This document shows, piece by piece, positions 1-10,428 of a stretch of DNA of 64,000 nucleotides. The notes under the pieces were generated by a model that saw only the letters and a list, made by a program, of their open reading frames with translations, was not told the origin of the DNA and ran no database searches. The position numbers and the translations under genes are program-made. Positions within the stretch are counted from its first letter, which is position 1. Each line of letters opens with the position of its first letter. The stretch comes from an uncultured Bacteroidota bacterium (GTDB taxonomy: Bacteria > Bacteroidota > Bacteroidia > B-17B0 > Aurantibacillaceae): contig CALMVZ010000004.1 in the NCBI GenBank assembly GCA_937873155.1, forward strand, positions 112,696-176,695. Direction: 5' to 3'.

Positions 1-1845
1 TGCCGGACGTAACGTATCTATACCGATAGTTATGGTTTGAGTAATGGAACATCCTAATCCGTCTTTTATAGTGATCGCGTACTGACCGGGGACATTCGCA
101 CCTGTTCCGCAAACTGTATAACCCCCGGTTGCAGGCATTGTACTAACGTTTGTGGTTAAATTAGTCCATGTATAACTCGTAGGGCCCAAAACTACACTCG
201 TGTTAACGTTCAATGGCAAACATGGTTTTGTACATGTCACACTGAAGCCGCCTAACACCGAAGTAACAGTAAGTGTAGGAACAACTGTACTTGAAGTAAC
301 AGCAACAGTTTGTGTATTCGTACAACCGGTTATAACATTTGTAAATGTGATCGCATAAGTTCCCGGTGTTCCTGCACATAATATAACTGTACCTCCCGAA
401 GGACCAACCAATGGAACAGGCGGATTGCTTGTGATATCATACCATGTACCGAATATATTAGTAGTAGAAGTTGTTGTTGCTGTAAATTGTTTACATGGCT
501 GGCCACAACCAATAGTTTGTGTCGCAAGAGGTGAAACAGACATTGAAGGCGCTGTCAGATCTTGGCCAACCGAGATCGTTTGTGTGTCGGTACAGGAACT
601 AACGGTCTGGTCCTGACCCACGACTGTATAAACACCGGCGGCAGTAGCGCTAAAAGCACTTCCGGTTACATTTCCCGGCATCCAGGTATATGTCACATTT
701 GATAAAGTAGAAGTATTAGTTGCGTTTAAAACAACTGAAGTATTTATACAGGTAATTTGTCCGCCTCCACTTACTGAAAAACTGATAGGGGCAGGAGCGA
801 AGATACTTGTAGTAGAAGTAGCAGTACAGCCGATAGCGTCAGTGGCAGTTAAAGAGTACACGCCTGTTGTTAAATTAGAAGCTGATACGCTGGTACTTCC
901 GCCCGGTGACCATGAATAAGTAAAGCCGCCAACACCACCTGTAACATTTGCTGTTGAAGAACCTAAAGTGGAAGGACAACTTCCGTTTGTATTAGAAAAT
1001 GAGATACTGATTGGAGGTGAAACAACAACTGCAGACGTACCGGTTAAAACACCACAGGCATTCGCAGCAGTTAAAGTGTAAATAGTTGTAGACGCCGGCG
1101 ACACTGTAATAGAAGGCGCTGTTTGTCCGCCCGGTTGCCAGGTATACGTTGTTCCCGGAGAAGAAGGTACAGATAAAGTCGCAACAGCACCGAAGCAGAT
1201 CGATGGACTGTTAATTGATAAAGTACTTGACAACGGACTACAGGATACAACAGCGGTTCCGAAAAAATTTAAAGGAACCAAAGTGCTCACACTACTGTAA
1301 TTTGAAAAACACATAATGAATCTGTCGCCGCAATTTGCATTTATAGGCGCGCCAAAATTATTCTGAAACGCACCTGCAGGAAGATTGGCAGGAGAAGATA
1401 AACCTGTTCCACCGGAACAAGCTACATTCCAGCAACAGCGGATAGGCGCCAGAGTATTTGTATTGATACCTGTACATGAGGAAGCATTGTAAACCCACAT
1501 GCTCCAGTCGTAACAACCGGATTGCGCACCCGGGCCTGTACCTGCACCCATTGAGAATTCGAGGGTTCCCGGTGTTTGAATATTAATGATCATCCAGGTT
1601 GGATTTAGTTCGCCTGAATATAAACAACCGCCTCCTCCGGGAGGTATCATGGCAGCAGTACCCGGCAATGGATTTGATACAGATGACGCTGTTGTAAAAT
1701 CAATGAAACCTGACCCGGCAGGTGCTACTGAAAATGAAGCGCTGGTACAAATATTGACCGCAGCGGTGCAATCTTTAGCGGTAACCTGCGCTTGTGTTTT
1801 TGTAAAAACAACCAGCGCTAAACAAGATAATAAATACTTTTTCAT
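1..1845 (-). CDS. Large secreted Ig/PKD-like repeat protein, 5' part only
   Basis: The reading frame is open from an ATG at 1845 down to the window edge, giving 615 residues with no stop, so the C-terminus is missing. It begins with a signal peptide (MKKYLLSCLALVVF... ending near TQAQ). The first ~200 residues form a Cys-rich N-terminal domain. Repeats rich in Thr, Ser, Gly and Pro follow, with TYTW-type motifs typical of Ig/PKD-like adhesin domains. The last ~170 visible residues closely match the middle of the protein encoded at 60190-63657 (shared TCTKPCLPLN and GIDTLRPA), so the two are paralogs. By analogy a T9SS sorting domain is expected beyond the edge, but it is not seen. The gene lies 11 bp downstream of the thioredoxin-like gene and is probably co-transcribed with it. 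Adhesive or surface function is inferred. Confidence 0.85.
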   Translation of the reverse strand, partial: MKKYLLSCLALVVFTKTQAQVTAKDCTAAVNICTSASFSVAPAGSGFIDFTTASSVSNPLPGTAAMIPPGGGGCLYSGELNPTWMIINIQTPGTLEFSMGAGTGPGAQSGCYDWSMWVYNASSCTGINTNTLAPIRCCWNVACSGGTGLSSPANLPAGAFQNNFGAPINANCGDRFIMCFSNYSSVSTLVPLNFFGTAVVSCSPLSSTLSINSPSICFGAVATLSVPSSPGTTYTWQPGGQTAPSITVSPASTTIYTLTAANACGVLTGTSAVVVSPPISISFSNTNGSCPSTLGSSTANVTGGVGGFTYSWSPGGSTSVSASNLTTGVYSLTATDAIGCTATSTTSIFAPAPISFSVSGGGQITCINTSVVLNATNTSTLSNVTYTWMPGNVTGSAFSATAAGVYTVVGQDQTVSSCTDTQTISVGQDLTAPSMSVSPLATQTIGCGQPCKQFTATTTSTTNIFGTWYDITSNPPVPLVGPSGGTVILCAGTPGTYAITFTNVITGCTNTQTVAVTSSTVVPTLTVTSVLGGFSVTCTKPCLPLNVNTSVVLGPTSYTWTNLTTNVSTMPATGGYTVCGTGANVPGQYAITIKDGLGCSITQTITIGIDTLRPA

Positions 1846-1856
1846 GGGGATAAATA

Positions 1857-2357
1857 TTAGCGGGTTATTAATGATAAGAATAATTTAAAGCAATCTTCTT
1901 TTTTAAGGTCTTTAGAAATGATAGTGCCATCATTCCCGATCACGAGACTGCCCGGTTTATGATCAAAATAATTTACCAGTGATTTATATTTCTGGGTCGA
2001 ATTTTCGAGATTGTACTTTGAAACAATAGAGTCTCTCTTTGTACTAAGGACCCAGGTATAAAGATCAGGATCCAGACAGATATTTATAAAGACCACGCCT
2101 TGCGAACCGTTCTTTAATTTTGCCTTATGATAAATATCACTCACGCGTAAGAACTCCTTATTGTTTTCACGCGATTCAATTGAACTGGATTGCCAAACAT
2201 TTATGAAGAGGATCTTATTTTGGAGTTCTGCTTCAGGAATAAGATCTAAAGCTGTATTCCTTATATCAGTTCCGTTGAGTGTTTGTGCGTTCAACGAAAA
2301 ATTGAACAGGCCTAAGGATACAAGTAATAGAAATAATTTTATTTGTGTTTTTTTCAT
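1857..2357 (-). CDS. Exported thioredoxin-like (TlpA-type) protein lacking the redox CXXC
   Basis: This is a 166-residue protein with a signal peptide (residues ~1-24, ending NAQ). The body has a thioredoxin/TlpA layout: a strand ILFINVW at 49-55 leads into the position where TlpA proteins carry WCxxC, and a cis-Pro-like segment KPGSLVIGNDGTI follows near the C-terminus. At the active-site position the sequence reads S59-I-E-S62, so both redox cysteines appear replaced by serine. It is therefore unlikely to act as a disulfide oxidoreductase; a binding or scaffold role is a guess. It sits directly upstream of the giant secreted protein, 11 bp away on the same strand, which suggests a functional link. 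The fold assignment is by motif only. Confidence 0.75.
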   Translation of the reverse strand: MKKTQIKLFLLLVSLGLFNFSLNAQTLNGTDIRNTALDLIPEAELQNKILFINVWQSSSIESRENNKEFLRVSDIYHKAKLKNGSQGVVFINICLDPDLYTWVLSTKRDSIVSKYNLENSTQKYKSLVNYFDHKPGSLVIGNDGTIISKDLKKEDCFKLFLSLITR

Positions 2358-2477
2358 GATTTTAATTTTTAATTATTGAATTCAGGAATGTTTTGCATTT
2401 CATGCTATTTGGTTTTAAAATGAATGACTCAGCAATTTAAGAAAATATTGATCACCTTTTTTAATAAAAAAACAGGC

Positions 2478-2507
2478 AAAAAAAAGGGGAAACCTTCATT
2501 TCCCCTT
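2478..2507 (-). terminator. Rho-independent terminator after atpDC
   Basis: A perfect 9-bp stem (AAGGGGAAA at 2484-2492 with TTTCCCCTT at 2499-2507) has a 6-nt loop. On the minus strand it is followed by a run of Ts. It lies just downstream of atpC. Confidence 0.85.
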
Positions 2508-2529
2508 AGTTACAAATATAATGCCAAAA

Positions 2530-2766
2530 TTATTCGGCCAGAACAATTACTTTGTTCTTCAGAACTTCAACAACACCGCCCTTAACAGGAAAGCTTTGTT
2601 TAGTATTTGAATCTTCAACGATCTCAATATTCCCTGCTTTTAAAGTAGCGATCATCGGCGCGTGTCCGTTCAATACACCGAACGAACCATCAGATCCGCT
2701 GAAAGAGGCAGATTTAACGTTCCCTTCGTACAATTTCTTATCAGGTGTTATTATCTCGAGTTTCAT
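2530..2766 (-). CDS. atpC: F1Fo ATP synthase epsilon subunit, short form
   Basis: This 78-residue protein matches the N-terminal beta-sandwich of the F1 epsilon subunit: MKLEIITPDKKLYEG at the start, then SFGVLNGHAPMIATLKAG. Epsilon sits on the central stalk with gamma and couples rotation to catalysis. The C-terminal helical hairpin of the ~135-residue proteobacterial form is absent; such short epsilons are common in Bacteroidota, so this is not a truncation. The gene lies 8 bp after atpD on the same strand and ends before a strong terminator, so atpD-atpC is a compact operon. The other ATP synthase genes are not in the window. Confidence 0.95.
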   Translation of the reverse strand: MKLEIITPDKKLYEGNVKSASFSGSDGSFGVLNGHAPMIATLKAGNIEIVEDSNTKQSFPVKGGVVEVLKNKVIVLAE

Positions 2767-2774
2767 TTTATTTA

Positions 2775-4286
<1,512 letters not shown>

Positions 4287-4308
4287 TTACGTTTCTAAAA
4301 TTTGGGTG

Positions 4309-4316
4309 CAAATGTA
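4309..4316 (-). promoter_or_regulatory. Bacteroidota -7 promoter element for atpDC
   Basis: On the minus strand this reads TACATTTG, an exact match to the Bacteroidota -7 consensus TAnnTTTG, placed 26 bp before the atpD start codon. No clear TTG -33 element was seen. Confidence 0.55.
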
Positions 4317-4350
4317 GGTATTTTTTTAAATCTCATAAAAAATATGTTAA

Positions 4351-4373
4351 TAACTTTGGAAGCTTTATTTTTG
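4351..4373 (+). promoter_or_regulatory. Two candidate -7 promoter elements for ribF
   Basis: TAACTTTG (4351-4358) and TATTTTTG (4366-4373) both match TAnnTTTG. The first gives a more usual leader length before the ATG at 4391. A -33 TTG is not evident. Confidence 0.45.
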
Positions 4374-4390
4374 CGTTATTGTGCCCTAAA

Positions 4391-5326
4391 ATGGAAGTAG
4401 TCAAGGATTTAGATAAATGGAGTTTTGTCGACGATAGTATCGTTACCATCGGTACGTTTGACGGGGTTCATCGCGGGCATAAAAAACTGCTTCAAATGCT
4501 GGGTGAGATCAAAACGAAAAATGGGGGTAAAAGTGTGGTGTTTACTTTTGAGCCCCATCCCCGTAAAGTCCTTTTCCCGGACCAAAAAGACCTTCAGTTA
4601 TTGTCAAACCCCGATGAAAAGACAGAGCTTATAAATAAGGAGGGGATCGATATAACAATTGTCTATCCTTTTACAACTGCCTTTTCACAAATTGAACCCG
4701 AAAAATTCATAAAAGAGATATTGGTTGAAAAACTAAAAGTAAAGACCCTGGTTATAGGTTACGATCATAAATTCGGGAAAGATAGAAAGGGCGACATCAA
4801 TACCTTTAAAGCAAATGCCGGTAAATATGGTTATGATGTTTTTGAAATTCCCGCCGAAGAAATAAATGATATTAATATCAGCTCCACTAAAATAAGAAAA
4901 GCACTTTTTGATGGTGATGTTAAAGTCGCAGCTGAATTTTTGGGATACACTTATTTCATAAGCGGATACATAGTGCATGGCAAGAAATTAGGTAAGAAGA
5001 TCAGCTTTCCTACGGCGAATATTGTGTTACCTGATAAAGATAAGTTGGTTCCTAAGAATGGCGTTTACCTGGTGGGTGTTGAGGTTGAGGGTTTTAAAGG
5101 ATATGGTATGATGAATGTTGGCACAAATCCAACAACTGATACGGATGAAAAGATAAAACTTGAGGTAAATATTTTTAACTTTGATAAAGACATTTACGGC
5201 GAATTGATCAAGGTTGAATTCATCGAACGTTTACGCGATGAAAAAAAGTTCAACTCGATAGAAGAACTGGTCACTGCCATTAAGAACGACGAACTAAATT
5301 GCAAACGAATTTTAAATATTTCCTGA
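4391..5326 (+). CDS. ribF: Bifunctional riboflavin kinase / FAD synthetase
   Basis: This enzyme phosphorylates riboflavin to FMN and adenylates FMN to FAD in the cytoplasm. The N-terminal FAD synthetase domain carries the nucleotidyltransferase motif GTFDGVHRGH (residues 21-30) and the ISSTKIRKAL segment. The C-terminal riboflavin kinase domain shows GKKLGKKISFPTANI followed by NGVYLVGVEV. I chose ATG 4391 (311 aa), because the frame can only be extended to a TTG at 4379 and that adds four residues unlike the family. The gene is divergent from atpD and overlaps the next gene by 28 bp, suggesting translational coupling. Confidence 0.96.
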   Translation: MEVVKDLDKWSFVDDSIVTIGTFDGVHRGHKKLLQMLGEIKTKNGGKSVVFTFEPHPRKVLFPDQKDLQLLSNPDEKTELINKEGIDITIVYPFTTAFSQIEPEKFIKEILVEKLKVKTLVIGYDHKFGKDRKGDINTFKANAGKYGYDVFEIPAEEINDINISSTKIRKALFDGDVKVAAEFLGYTYFISGYIVHGKKLGKKISFPTANIVLPDKDKLVPKNGVYLVGVEVEGFKGYGMMNVGTNPTTDTDEKIKLEVNIFNFDKDIYGELIKVEFIERLRDEKKFNSIEELVTAIKNDELNCKRILNIS

Positions 5327-5904
5327 TCGCCTTTTTGTTCTTTGCTTTTTCACAAAGCGAAGCGCAATTATTAGATTCGGTTGCATTAGCTCATGCTGAT
5401 GAGATCACCAATATGGATTCTGCATTGGCAAATCCTGATAAAGTAATTAAACTTGTCCTCCGTAAGAAGCACCTTAAAAAATTTCCGGAAGAGATCTTAA
5501 AATTCAAGAACCTCCAGTACCTCGATCTTAGTAAAAACAGCATCAAAGAAATTCCGGATGGCATCGACGCTTTATCGCAATTGCAATTTTTATCGTTGAG
5601 CAAAACGGGATTGGAACATGTTTCACGTGATATCGGTAAATTGAAAAATTTGCGTTGGATCAACTTAAATCAAAACGAACTTGTATTATTACCGCCTCAA
5701 TTCGGCGATATGGAAAAATTAGAGATTGCTGATATGTGGAGTAATAATCTGAGTGAATTACCTTCAACGCTCCAAAAACTAAAAAATCTAAAAGTGCTGG
5801 ATCTCCGCAATATCCTGTTCAGCGACGAACAGCACCGTTATATCCAGGAGCTTTTACCAAATACTACGGTTTATTTATCACCTTCCTGTAAATGTAAGTG
5901 GTGA
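5299..5904 (+). CDS. Exported leucine-rich repeat protein, TTG start
   Basis: This 201-residue protein has a signal peptide (hydrophobic FLIAFLFFAFSQSEAQ) followed by about five leucine-rich repeats of ~23 residues, such as LQYLDLSKNSIKEIPDGI and LRWINLNQNELVLLPPQF. LRR arrays bind proteins; the partner here is unknown. The start is set by sequence: an in-frame TAA at 5281-5283 leaves TTG 5299 as the only usual start codon before the signal peptide. The start lies inside ribF, 28 bp before its end, so expression may depend on ribF translation. The C-terminus ends in a short Cys/Lys tail (SCKCKW). Function is not recognised. Confidence 0.8.
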   Translation: MQTNFKYFLIAFLFFAFSQSEAQLLDSVALAHADEITNMDSALANPDKVIKLVLRKKHLKKFPEEILKFKNLQYLDLSKNSIKEIPDGIDALSQLQFLSLSKTGLEHVSRDIGKLKNLRWINLNQNELVLLPPQFGDMEKLEIADMWSNNLSELPSTLQKLKNLKVLDLRNILFSDEQHRYIQELLPNTTVYLSPSCKCKW

Positions 5905-6092
5905 TTATCAAAGTAGGATTGACGAATTACAATTGGCAAATGAGCTATAGAGGTGAAAAACTAAATAATCCTCATTTATGAGCCGAATCCGGCAAAATCA
6001 ATCAAATTGATCAAATAAAGAGCCTTAAATAGCTGTTCGTACTTCCTAATTTGAATTTTATTTCTTATTTTTATATCTCATAAAATTAAAAC

Positions 6093-8897
6093 ATGAAAAA
6101 ATTTACATTAAGCTTAAGCGCTTTATTTTTTTCGGTGGCGGCTTTTTCGCAAACCGGATACAAATTACCGCCAAACGTAACTGCTAACGATTATTTAGCT
6201 AATACTATTATTATAAAAGTAAAAGACGGGTATCGTTCGTCTTGCAGCGAAGAAGGTGTTAATATACCCTCTCTTCAAAAAAGTTTCGCAACTATCGGTT
6301 TAACTGCGGTTACAAAAAAATTCAAGAACGAGCAGCCACCGGAAAAAAAGTTCAATAAGGATGGTTTAAGACTTGTTGACCTTTCTTTAATATACGAATG
6401 TAAATATTCAGGTGCGATGCCAATTGATAAAGCTATCAATTCGTTATTAGCAAGTAATGCTTTAGCTTATGCTGAACCGCATTTCGTGCCTGTTACAACT
6501 TATACAACAAACGATCCGCAGGCAACAACAAGCGGACAGTATCACCTGAACCGTGTAAATGCTTATACCGGTTGGAATACAAGCAAAGGCGATACAACAA
6601 TAATTATCGGGATCACTGATACAGGTGTTGAATACACGCACTCTGATCTTGGTGGAAATATCAAATACAATTATGCCGATCCGATCAATAGTATTGATGA
6701 CGACCTTGACGGATATGTAGATAATTTCAGGGGCTGGGACCTGGGTATGAATGATAATGATGCTACTTGGCAAGGTAATGCGCATGGGGTGCACGTTTCA
6801 GGTATCGCAGCAGCAACAACAGATAATGCCAATGGTATTGCAGGTGTTGGATTTAAATGTAAATTCTTACCGGTTAAAATAGCTAACTCAACGGGTGCTT
6901 TAACTGCGGCTTATGATGGTATTAAATACGCTGCGGATCACGGATGTAAAGTAATTAATTGTTCCTGGGGCGGCCCGGGCGGCGGATCATTCGGCCAGGA
7001 TATCTGTACTTATGCTTCGGTAAATAAAGATGCTTTAGTTATTGCAGCTGCGGGTAATACAGGATTAGACGAATTGTTCTATCCTGCAGCATATGATAAT
7101 GTAATGGCAGTTGTTAATACACAATCAAGCGATATTATCAATACAGGTTCTACTTACGGTTATTTTGCAGATGTAAGTGCGCCGGGTACAAATATCCAGG
7201 CTACATGGACAGGAAATTCATATGTTCAGCAAACCGGAACTTCAATGGCTGCGCCGGTTACTGCAGGTGTTGTAGGAATTGTGAGAAGTTTCTTTCCTGC
7301 GTTCTCTGCATTACAGGCTTGCGAGCGGGTTAAAACAACAACAGATAATAATTACAGTTTGCCAATAAACAATAGCATTGCCCGTAAAGATAAATTAGGA
7401 ACAGGACGCGTAAATCTTGGCCGCGCTTTAACAGATCCGTTATCTCCTTCAGTTATTTATAGTAAACTGATGTTCGATGATAAGAACGATGATATTTTTA
7501 ATAATGGCGATACTTTAAGAATTGGCGGGCTTTTCACAAACTATCTTGCGCCAACAGCAGCCTGTACTGCAACATTGGCTACTCTTAACGCAGGTGTTAC
7601 TAATCTGACAAACACTTATAACATCGGTGCTTTAGCGATGATGGGAACTTTATCAAATACTTCAACACCTTTCAGCTTTAAGATTGTTTCTACTTTCACC
7701 CCAAATACACCGATCAATTATACATTAACTGTAAAAGACGGAACTTATACTGCACGCCAGTATTTTACTGTTTTAGCTAACGTTGATTACATCAACATTA
7801 CAGTTAACGATGTTCTTACAACAGCAACAAGTAAGGGAAGGGATTTCTATAGCGCAGATGGCCAGTTGAACGGACTTGGTTTCCTTTACAAAGGCGCGAA
7901 TTTAATTTATGACGGAGGCTTGATGATAGGAGTTAGTTCAACGCAGGTATCAGATTGTGTCCGCGGAACAGCTGCTTCAAATGATGCAGAGTTCAAGATC
8001 CAGACAAATATCTCTGAAGTTAAGATATCACCAAAAAGTAATTTTGATACCTATGCAAAATATACCGATTCAACTTCTGCATCTATAATCGGTGTGGATA
8101 TTGAACAACGTACATGGGCGTGGACCTCTACACCTGATAAGAAATATGTGATCTGGGAATACATTATCAAAAACAATTCTCCAACAACATATAATGCTTT
8201 ATATGCAGGTATTTGCGCAGACTGGGATATTGATGCGGTTACTTTTGCCAATAATAAATCAGCCTACGATGCTACCAATAAAATGGGTTACAGCTGGTGT
8301 ACAAATCCGGGAGGATATTATGCAGGAATTAAATTATTGACCAGTACAGCTCCTCCTAATTTTTATGCCATTGATAACGTTACCGGTGGCGGCGGCGGTG
8401 TAGATATCTCGGCAGGTTACCCTACCAATATAAAATATCAAACCTTATCTACGCAGCGTTTGGCAGCAGGAAGTGTAAGTGTTACAGGTAATGATGTAAT
8501 TAATGTGATGGGTGCAGGTCCTTATAATGTGGCTCCGGGCCAATCAATTGTTGTTGCATTTGCTTTAATAGCAGGAGACGATCTTATAGATCTTCAAAGC
8601 GGCGCCGTAGCGGCTCAAATAAAATATAATGGTTTAGCTACCGGTATAAATGGAAATAACCAGATCGTTGGTTCTGTTTCGGTTTATCCAAATCCTGCAA
8701 CGGATAAGATCAATGTGAATGTTAAGAATACTTACGATAATGATGTAATGGTTTACGACATCAACGGAAAATTAATTTACCAGAATAAGATCACTGCATC
8801 TACCATCATTAATACTGAGAAGTGGAGCAGGGGTGTTTATTTTGTGAAGGTTTCTAATCCGGAACTGACGAATACCACTAAGATCGTGCTTCACTAA
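6093..8897 (+). CDS. Secreted subtilisin-like serine protease (S8) with T9SS sorting domain
   Basis: This 934-residue protein begins with a signal peptide (residues 1-20). An inhibitor-like propeptide spans roughly 21-145. The S8 domain follows with the full catalytic set: Asp176 (DTGVE), His231 (HGVHVSGIAA), oxyanion Asn323 (AAGNT) and Ser385 (GTSMAAP). A long beta-rich middle region comes next. The last ~75 residues form a type A T9SS sorting domain (VSVYPNPATDKINV ... GVYFVKV). The protein should be exported through the Sec and type IX pathways and processed by PorU. It is monocistronic, ending at a strong terminator that overlaps the end of the convergent Fic gene. Substrate is unknown. 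Confidence 0.93.
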   Translation: MKKFTLSLSALFFSVAAFSQTGYKLPPNVTANDYLANTIIIKVKDGYRSSCSEEGVNIPSLQKSFATIGLTAVTKKFKNEQPPEKKFNKDGLRLVDLSLIYECKYSGAMPIDKAINSLLASNALAYAEPHFVPVTTYTTNDPQATTSGQYHLNRVNAYTGWNTSKGDTTIIIGITDTGVEYTHSDLGGNIKYNYADPINSIDDDLDGYVDNFRGWDLGMNDNDATWQGNAHGVHVSGIAAATTDNANGIAGVGFKCKFLPVKIANSTGALTAAYDGIKYAADHGCKVINCSWGGPGGGSFGQDICTYASVNKDALVIAAAGNTGLDELFYPAAYDNVMAVVNTQSSDIINTGSTYGYFADVSAPGTNIQATWTGNSYVQQTGTSMAAPVTAGVVGIVRSFFPAFSALQACERVKTTTDNNYSLPINNSIARKDKLGTGRVNLGRALTDPLSPSVIYSKLMFDDKNDDIFNNGDTLRIGGLFTNYLAPTAACTATLATLNAGVTNLTNTYNIGALAMMGTLSNTSTPFSFKIVSTFTPNTPINYTLTVKDGTYTARQYFTVLANVDYINITVNDVLTTATSKGRDFYSADGQLNGLGFLYKGANLIYDGGLMIGVSSTQVSDCVRGTAASNDAEFKIQTNISEVKISPKSNFDTYAKYTDSTSASIIGVDIEQRTWAWTSTPDKKYVIWEYIIKNNSPTTYNALYAGICADWDIDAVTFANNKSAYDATNKMGYSWCTNPGGYYAGIKLLTSTAPPNFYAIDNVTGGGGGVDISAGYPTNIKYQTLSTQRLAAGSVSVTGNDVINVMGAGPYNVAPGQSIVVAFALIAGDDLIDLQSGAVAAQIKYNGLATGINGNNQIVGSVSVYPNPATDKINVNVKNTYDNDVMVYDINGKLIYQNKITASTIINTEKWSRGVYFVKVSNPELTNTTKIVLH

Positions 8898-8928
8898 TTA
8901 TTGCGTAAGGAGAATTTGTTTAAAATTG

Positions 8929-8961
8929 AACCGTCTGTCTAAAAAGACCGACGGTTTTTTT
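8929..8961 (+). terminator. Rho-independent terminator after the subtilase
   Basis: The stem AACCGTC(T)GTCT / AGAC(C)GACGGTT has an AAAA loop and is followed by a T run. It reaches the stop codon of the convergent Fic gene. Confidence 0.85.
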
Positions 8962-10426
8962 ATTCAATGGCTCCATCATACACAAGCATAACATCGAAGC
9001 TGAATACTTTTACAGGGCCTGAGATTTCTATCTTAACATTGAGAGGATATTCGTTAGCGTTTGGTGTGTCACCCCAAATTGATACCGGTACCTGAATGGG
9101 TGAGGGTAGTTTAAAAGAAGGTTCAAAATATGAACCATTGTTTTGGGCTGCGATAGAATAGGTTTGCTTTACTAAAACCCCACGATTGTTAGTTGTGCTG
9201 ATCATAATCACAATTCCTTCATTAATTAATTTCTTGCTCCACTCATCAGGATGTTTCCATTGAAATAATGGTGTCAGAATTATTTGTTTGATATCAATAA
9301 AAGAATACTTGTTGTTAAGGGTAATTTCTTTAACAGGCTCAGCGGTTTTAAGAATAATAGTTTTATTTGTTTCAATGCTGGTGGTTTTTTCTATTGTATA
9401 ATTAGTTGCTTTACCCACGCCGTATCTAACCAAATATTTAGCGTCGACCATTTCAGCGAGGATACGTTTTACTGTAGGCGCACTTAAATTTAATTTTTCT
9501 GCAATCTCACCCGACTGGCAACCGGGATGACTTTCAATAAAATCAAAGATCATTTTTTGCCGTGGAGAAAGCGCAGCGGTATCTTTTTGATCATTGAGCT
9601 TACGATCAAGCTTAGCCTGAATATTATCCATACAGGATAAAAAGAACATTACCCAGGGATAAACATTTTCACCGGGTCTCTGTTGCTGGCACTCCATTAA
9701 AACCTGGTAGTATTGCAACTTACGGTTTTCGATCTCGTGTTCAAAGGATATATATTGAATCCAGGTGTAATCATGTTTTAATAGTAATAATGTTCCCAGT
9801 AATCGGCTTAAACGGCCATTACCATCCTGAAAAGGATGAATGCTTAAAAACTCGTAAACAAAAACAGCGCATTTAATTAATGCAGGAGTTTCCTTATCGT
9901 TACGATACCAATCAATCAAGGAACGCATTGCATCTTCAGTTTCTATACAGGGCGCAGCAGTTTCGAAAATGGTTGTTTTAATACCATTGTCATCTTTCTC
10001 AACAGAATTAGGAGTGGTTTTGTAATTGCCTTTATGATATTGATCCTTTGCAGAATGCTTCATAAGAATCTTGTGCAGATTCTTTATATGGTTTTCGGTA
10101 ATGTCAATATCGCGATACGACTCAGAGATAATATCTAGCGCGTTGAAGTAGCCAACTACTTCTTGCTTATCCCTTTCTTCGAGCTTTTCAATTTTTACAT
10201 TCTTAAGTAGGGCAGCGATCTCTTCGTTGGTCATTTTTGAACCTTCGATGCGTGTTGATGCACCTACACTCTGAACGGTTGCGATCATTTTTAGCTGTTT
10301 AAGTGTACGGCTCTCTCGTTTCTCAATGATAGACCAGGAGCCACCAAACTTGTCGATGCGATTGATCTCATTAATAAGTTTAAAATCCAGTGGCAGAATT
10401 AGAGTATGTAATTTGTTGTTTTCCAT
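8960..10426 (-). CDS. Class II Fic family protein with winged-helix domain
   Basis: This 488-residue protein has an N-terminal inhibitory motif STRIEG at 57-62 (the [S/T]xxxE[G/N] of class II Fic proteins) and the complete catalytic motif HPFQDGNGR at 197-205. It should transfer AMP or a related group to protein hydroxyls while being self-inhibited by Glu61. A winged helix-turn-helix lies at ~287-346 (QSGEIAEKLNLSAPTVKRIL). A further ~140 residues (350-488) form an uncharacterised beta-rich C-terminal domain not usual for stand-alone Fic-wHTH proteins. No antitoxin-like small gene is adjacent. Upstream is a phased array of eight copies of a 10-bp motif that could be bound by its own wHTH. Target protein is unknown. 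Confidence 0.92.
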   Translation of the reverse strand: MENNKLHTLILPLDFKLINEINRIDKFGGSWSIIEKRESRTLKQLKMIATVQSVGASTRIEGSKMTNEEIAALLKNVKIEKLEERDKQEVVGYFNALDIISESYRDIDITENHIKNLHKILMKHSAKDQYHKGNYKTTPNSVEKDDNGIKTTIFETAAPCIETEDAMRSLIDWYRNDKETPALIKCAVFVYEFLSIHPFQDGNGRLSRLLGTLLLLKHDYTWIQYISFEHEIENRKLQYYQVLMECQQQRPGENVYPWVMFFLSCMDNIQAKLDRKLNDQKDTAALSPRQKMIFDFIESHPGCQSGEIAEKLNLSAPTVKRILAEMVDAKYLVRYGVGKATNYTIEKTTSIETNKTIILKTAEPVKEITLNNKYSFIDIKQIILTPLFQWKHPDEWSKKLINEGIVIMISTTNNRGVLVKQTYSIAAQNNGSYFEPSFKLPSPIQVPVSIWGDTPNANEYPLNVKIEISGPVKVFSFDVMLVYDGAIE

Positions 10427-10428
10427 GT

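Noticed and set aside
8960..10426. Fic toxin-antitoxin pair
   Set aside because: No small antitoxin gene is adjacent and the protein carries its own inhibitory motif (class II), so a two-gene toxin system is not supported.
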